In this document: piece after piece, positions 5,435 through 6,346 of the stretch
Layout of the letters: each line of letters opens with the position of its first letter
Numbering within the stretch: position 1 is the stretch's first letter
NCBI GenBank assembly: GCA_029288535.1
Contig: JARIGY010000080.1
Span: 1 to 6,346 of the forward strand
Length of the DNA: 6,346 nt
From: Candidatus Tayloriibacteriota bacterium
GTDB taxonomy: Bacteria > Patescibacteriota > Minisyncoccia > Phycocordibacterales > JAKAEA01
Direction: 5' to 3'
The notes under the pieces: model-generated
Told to the model about the DNA's origin: nothing
The model's database searches: none
What the model saw: only the letters and a program-made list of their open reading frames with translations
Program-made: the position numbers and the translations under genes

Positions 5435-5445
5435 AAAGGAGGTGA
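5435..5445 (+). promoter_or_regulatory. Perfect Shine-Dalgarno of the 77-residue gene
   Basis: AAAGGAGGTGA is fully complementary to the usual 16S rRNA 3' end. GGAGG lies 8 bases before the ATG at 5451, which decides the start over a TTG at 5424 and an in-frame ATG at 5445 that is too close. It stands out because most other genes in the window have weak or no Shine-Dalgarno sequences. Confidence 0.85.
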
Positions 5446-5450
5446 TGAAT

Positions 5451-5684
5451 ATGGCCACGAAGTTCGATCAATTGAATGGCGATGGTGAAGCCTTGTTTGA
5501 GCAGTGTATTCTTGAATATATTGCGGCACGCGACAGGCATGTCCGCCATCCAGATCCTGAGACTCAGAAGTTTCTCGACTACTGGATTCAGGAAGAAAAG
5601 CCAGATCTTGAGCGTTACGCCACGGAGCACGGCCTTCGCTTTGATGAAGAATTCTCAAGAATCACCAGCGCTTTTCATGGATAG
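5451..5684 (+). CDS. Hypothetical acidic protein, 77 residues
   Basis: I do not recognise this family. The protein is small, acidic, and predicted mostly helical: DGEALFEQCILEYIAARDRH (about 10-29), then PETQKFLDYWIQEEKPDLERYATEHG (about 35-60) and a short end DEEFSRITSAF. There is one cysteine and no signal peptide or membrane helix. It has its own probable promoter, a perfect Shine-Dalgarno, and a stop (TAG, 5682-5684) followed after 12 bases by a six-codon ORF and a terminator. It therefore looks like an efficiently translated short transcript rather than part of the zwf cluster. The acidic, highly expressed small-protein style could suit a regulator or an inhibitor, but nothing in the sequence shows this. 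Its position before an ABC exporter gene may be relevant if the terminator is leaky. Real gene: likely; function: unknown. Confidence 0.75.
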   Translation: MATKFDQLNGDGEALFEQCILEYIAARDRHVRHPDPETQKFLDYWIQEEKPDLERYATEHGLRFDEEFSRITSAFHG

Positions 5685-5696
5685 GAAGGAGGAGTC

Positions 5697-5717
5697 ATGA
5701 TGACTCGCATTAGCTAA
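5697..5717 (+). CDS. Six-codon ORF (MMTRIS), possible leader peptide
   Basis: GGAAGGAGGAG (5684-5694) is a strong Shine-Dalgarno placed just before two consecutive ATG codons (5697 and 5700). The ORF reads Met-Met-Thr-Arg-Ile-Ser and stops at TAA 5715-5717. The first base of the terminator stem is inside that stop. The start codons lie in a perfect inverted repeat GAGTCAT-G-ATGACTC (5692-5706). Its shortness makes a functional protein unlikely. A role as a ribosome-placed leader controlling the terminator is an inference. Confidence 0.4.
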   Translation: MMTRIS

Positions 5718-5750
5718 GCCGGTTGCGTTTCGAACGTGCCGGCTTTGTTT
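5716..5750 (+). terminator. Rho-independent terminator, possible attenuator of the ABC gene
   Basis: AAGCCGG (5716-5722) pairs with CCGGCTT (5739-5745). Inside it CGTT (5726-5729) pairs with AACG (5733-5736) around a TCG loop, with a small internal loop between the two stems. The tail TTTGTTT (5744-5750) is T-rich but interrupted, so termination may be incomplete. It lies between the six-codon ORF and the ABC exporter gene. Confidence 0.7.
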
Positions 5751-5764
5751 ATGTAATAGTATGT

Positions 5765-5770
5765 TAAAAT
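5765..5770 (+). promoter_or_regulatory. Candidate -10 box of the ABC exporter gene, leaderless spacing
   Basis: TAAAAT ends 7 bases before the ATG at 5778, the same arrangement as before zwf and the 74-residue gene. No convincing -35 is present at 16-18 bases, so this is the weakest of the three. No Shine-Dalgarno precedes the ATG. Confidence 0.4.
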
Positions 5771-5777
5771 CCCATCA

Positions 5778-6346
5778 ATGGAAACCGACTATTCCTACCG
5801 CAGACTCTTTTTATTTTTCAAGCAATTCATCCGGCCGTACTGGGTTCGGTTTTCTGTCGCCACGCTTTTGGCCGCCGTCAGCTCCGCGGTGTGGCTTTAC
5901 AATGTCTATGCGCTCGCAAGCATCGTAAATTTTGTCGTCGGTTACAAAGCAGGCCAGCCGCTCGGGCCGCTCTACGTTATTTTCGTGCTGTGGTTTGCTG
6001 TCATCTGCATCCGGTACGCGGCGCTCTTTTTTTCACGCTATGTCGGCATGAGTATGTCGGAGCGGGCGGGAAAAGACGCCGAGTTATATTCAATCCGGCA
6101 TCTGTCGCTTCTCAATATTGCCTGGCATGAAAAGGAAAATACCGGAAACAAGCTCAAGAAAATAGATCGGGCCGCCCAAAACATCATCGACGGCACACGC
6201 TTGTGGCTTGGGTCTATCGTCGATATTACTGTGAACATTGTCGGCGCGTTCATCATCATTTCCCATTTTGACAAAGCGCTTTCGGGACTGCTCGGCATCT
6301 ATCTTGTGGTGTATTTCTATCTTGCGCGGTTTACCCGGTCCCGGGC
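5778..6346 (+). CDS. ABC exporter, membrane domain N-terminal part (3' end outside window)
   Basis: The frame opens at ATG 5778 and continues past the window end, giving 189 residues. A basic amphipathic start (YRRLFLFFKQFIRPYW) resembles the elbow helix of type IV ABC exporters. Membrane helices follow at about 24-46 and 64-84. A long cytoplasmic loop (about 92-140) holds WHEKENTGNKLKKID (116-130), equivalent to the conserved F-hE....G.....l block of the ABC_membrane domain. Two more helices lie at about 145-163 and 165-184. The ATPase domain with Walker motifs must lie beyond the window, if present, so whether this is a full half-transporter is unknown. Such proteins export lipids, drugs or peptides; the substrate cannot be told. 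The gene follows a six-codon ORF and a terminator, and may have its own leaderless promoter. Confidence 0.87.
   Translation, partial: METDYSYRRLFLFFKQFIRPYWVRFSVATLLAAVSSAVWLYNVYALASIVNFVVGYKAGQPLGPLYVIFVLWFAVICIRYAALFFSRYVGMSMSERAGKDAELYSIRHLSLLNIAWHEKENTGNKLKKIDRAAQNIIDGTRLWLGSIVDITVNIVGAFIIISHFDKALSGLLGIYLVVYFYLARFTRSR

Noticed and set aside
5371..5658. Minus-strand open frames opposite the 77-residue gene
   Set aside because: The plus strand has a perfect Shine-Dalgarno and a promoter; the minus-strand products show no motif or start signal.
5891..6130. Plus-strand open frame rich in Arg and Cys inside the ABC gene
   Set aside because: The overlapping frame from 5778 encodes a clear ABC exporter membrane domain, so this one is a frame-shifted shadow.

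Overview
The window most likely comes from a bacterium of the Candidate Phyla Radiation, Parcubacteria-like. This is an inference from gene style, not from a marker gene. The clues are a secreted protein ending in the peptidoglycan-binding module common in that group (FTRNL..G..G.DV..LQ), an unusually compact glucose-6-phosphate dehydrogenase, many small unassigned proteins, and several genes whose -10 box lies only 6-7 bases before the ATG. UGA is used as a stop, so the genetic code looks standard. The perfect AAAGGAGGTGA before one gene fits a normal 16S 3' end.

Layout. Bases 1-324 hold the 3' end of a GlmU-type sugar-nucleotide transferase, followed by an unassigned gene of about 107 residues and a strong terminator (731-769). 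Next comes a monocistronic gene (887-2011) with its own TTGACA-N17-TATGAT promoter. It encodes a secreted protein with a signal peptide, an InlB-type B-repeat, two nearly identical dockerins and a peptidoglycan-binding domain. A two-way terminator (2041-2076) separates it from a convergent four-helix DUF4383-like membrane protein (2114-2503, minus strand).

From a shared divergent control region, the plus-strand cluster 2633-5364 carries zwf, pgl, a 74-residue unknown and a flavodoxin-fold NAD(P)H oxidoreductase. zwf and pgl perform the first two steps of the oxidative pentose phosphate pathway and make NADPH, or NADH if the enzyme prefers NAD. The flavoprotein is a plausible consumer of it. 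An internal promoter at the end of pgl can drive the last two genes separately, apparently as a leaderless message.

The right end has a 77-residue unknown with a perfect Shine-Dalgarno. After it come a six-codon ORF with an equally strong Shine-Dalgarno, a terminator whose stem begins inside that ORF's stop codon, and then the 5' part of an ABC exporter gene that runs off the window. This arrangement resembles ribosome-mediated attenuation of a transporter gene and is the most interesting regulatory candidate here. No rRNA, tRNA, CRISPR array, insertion sequence or integrase was seen.
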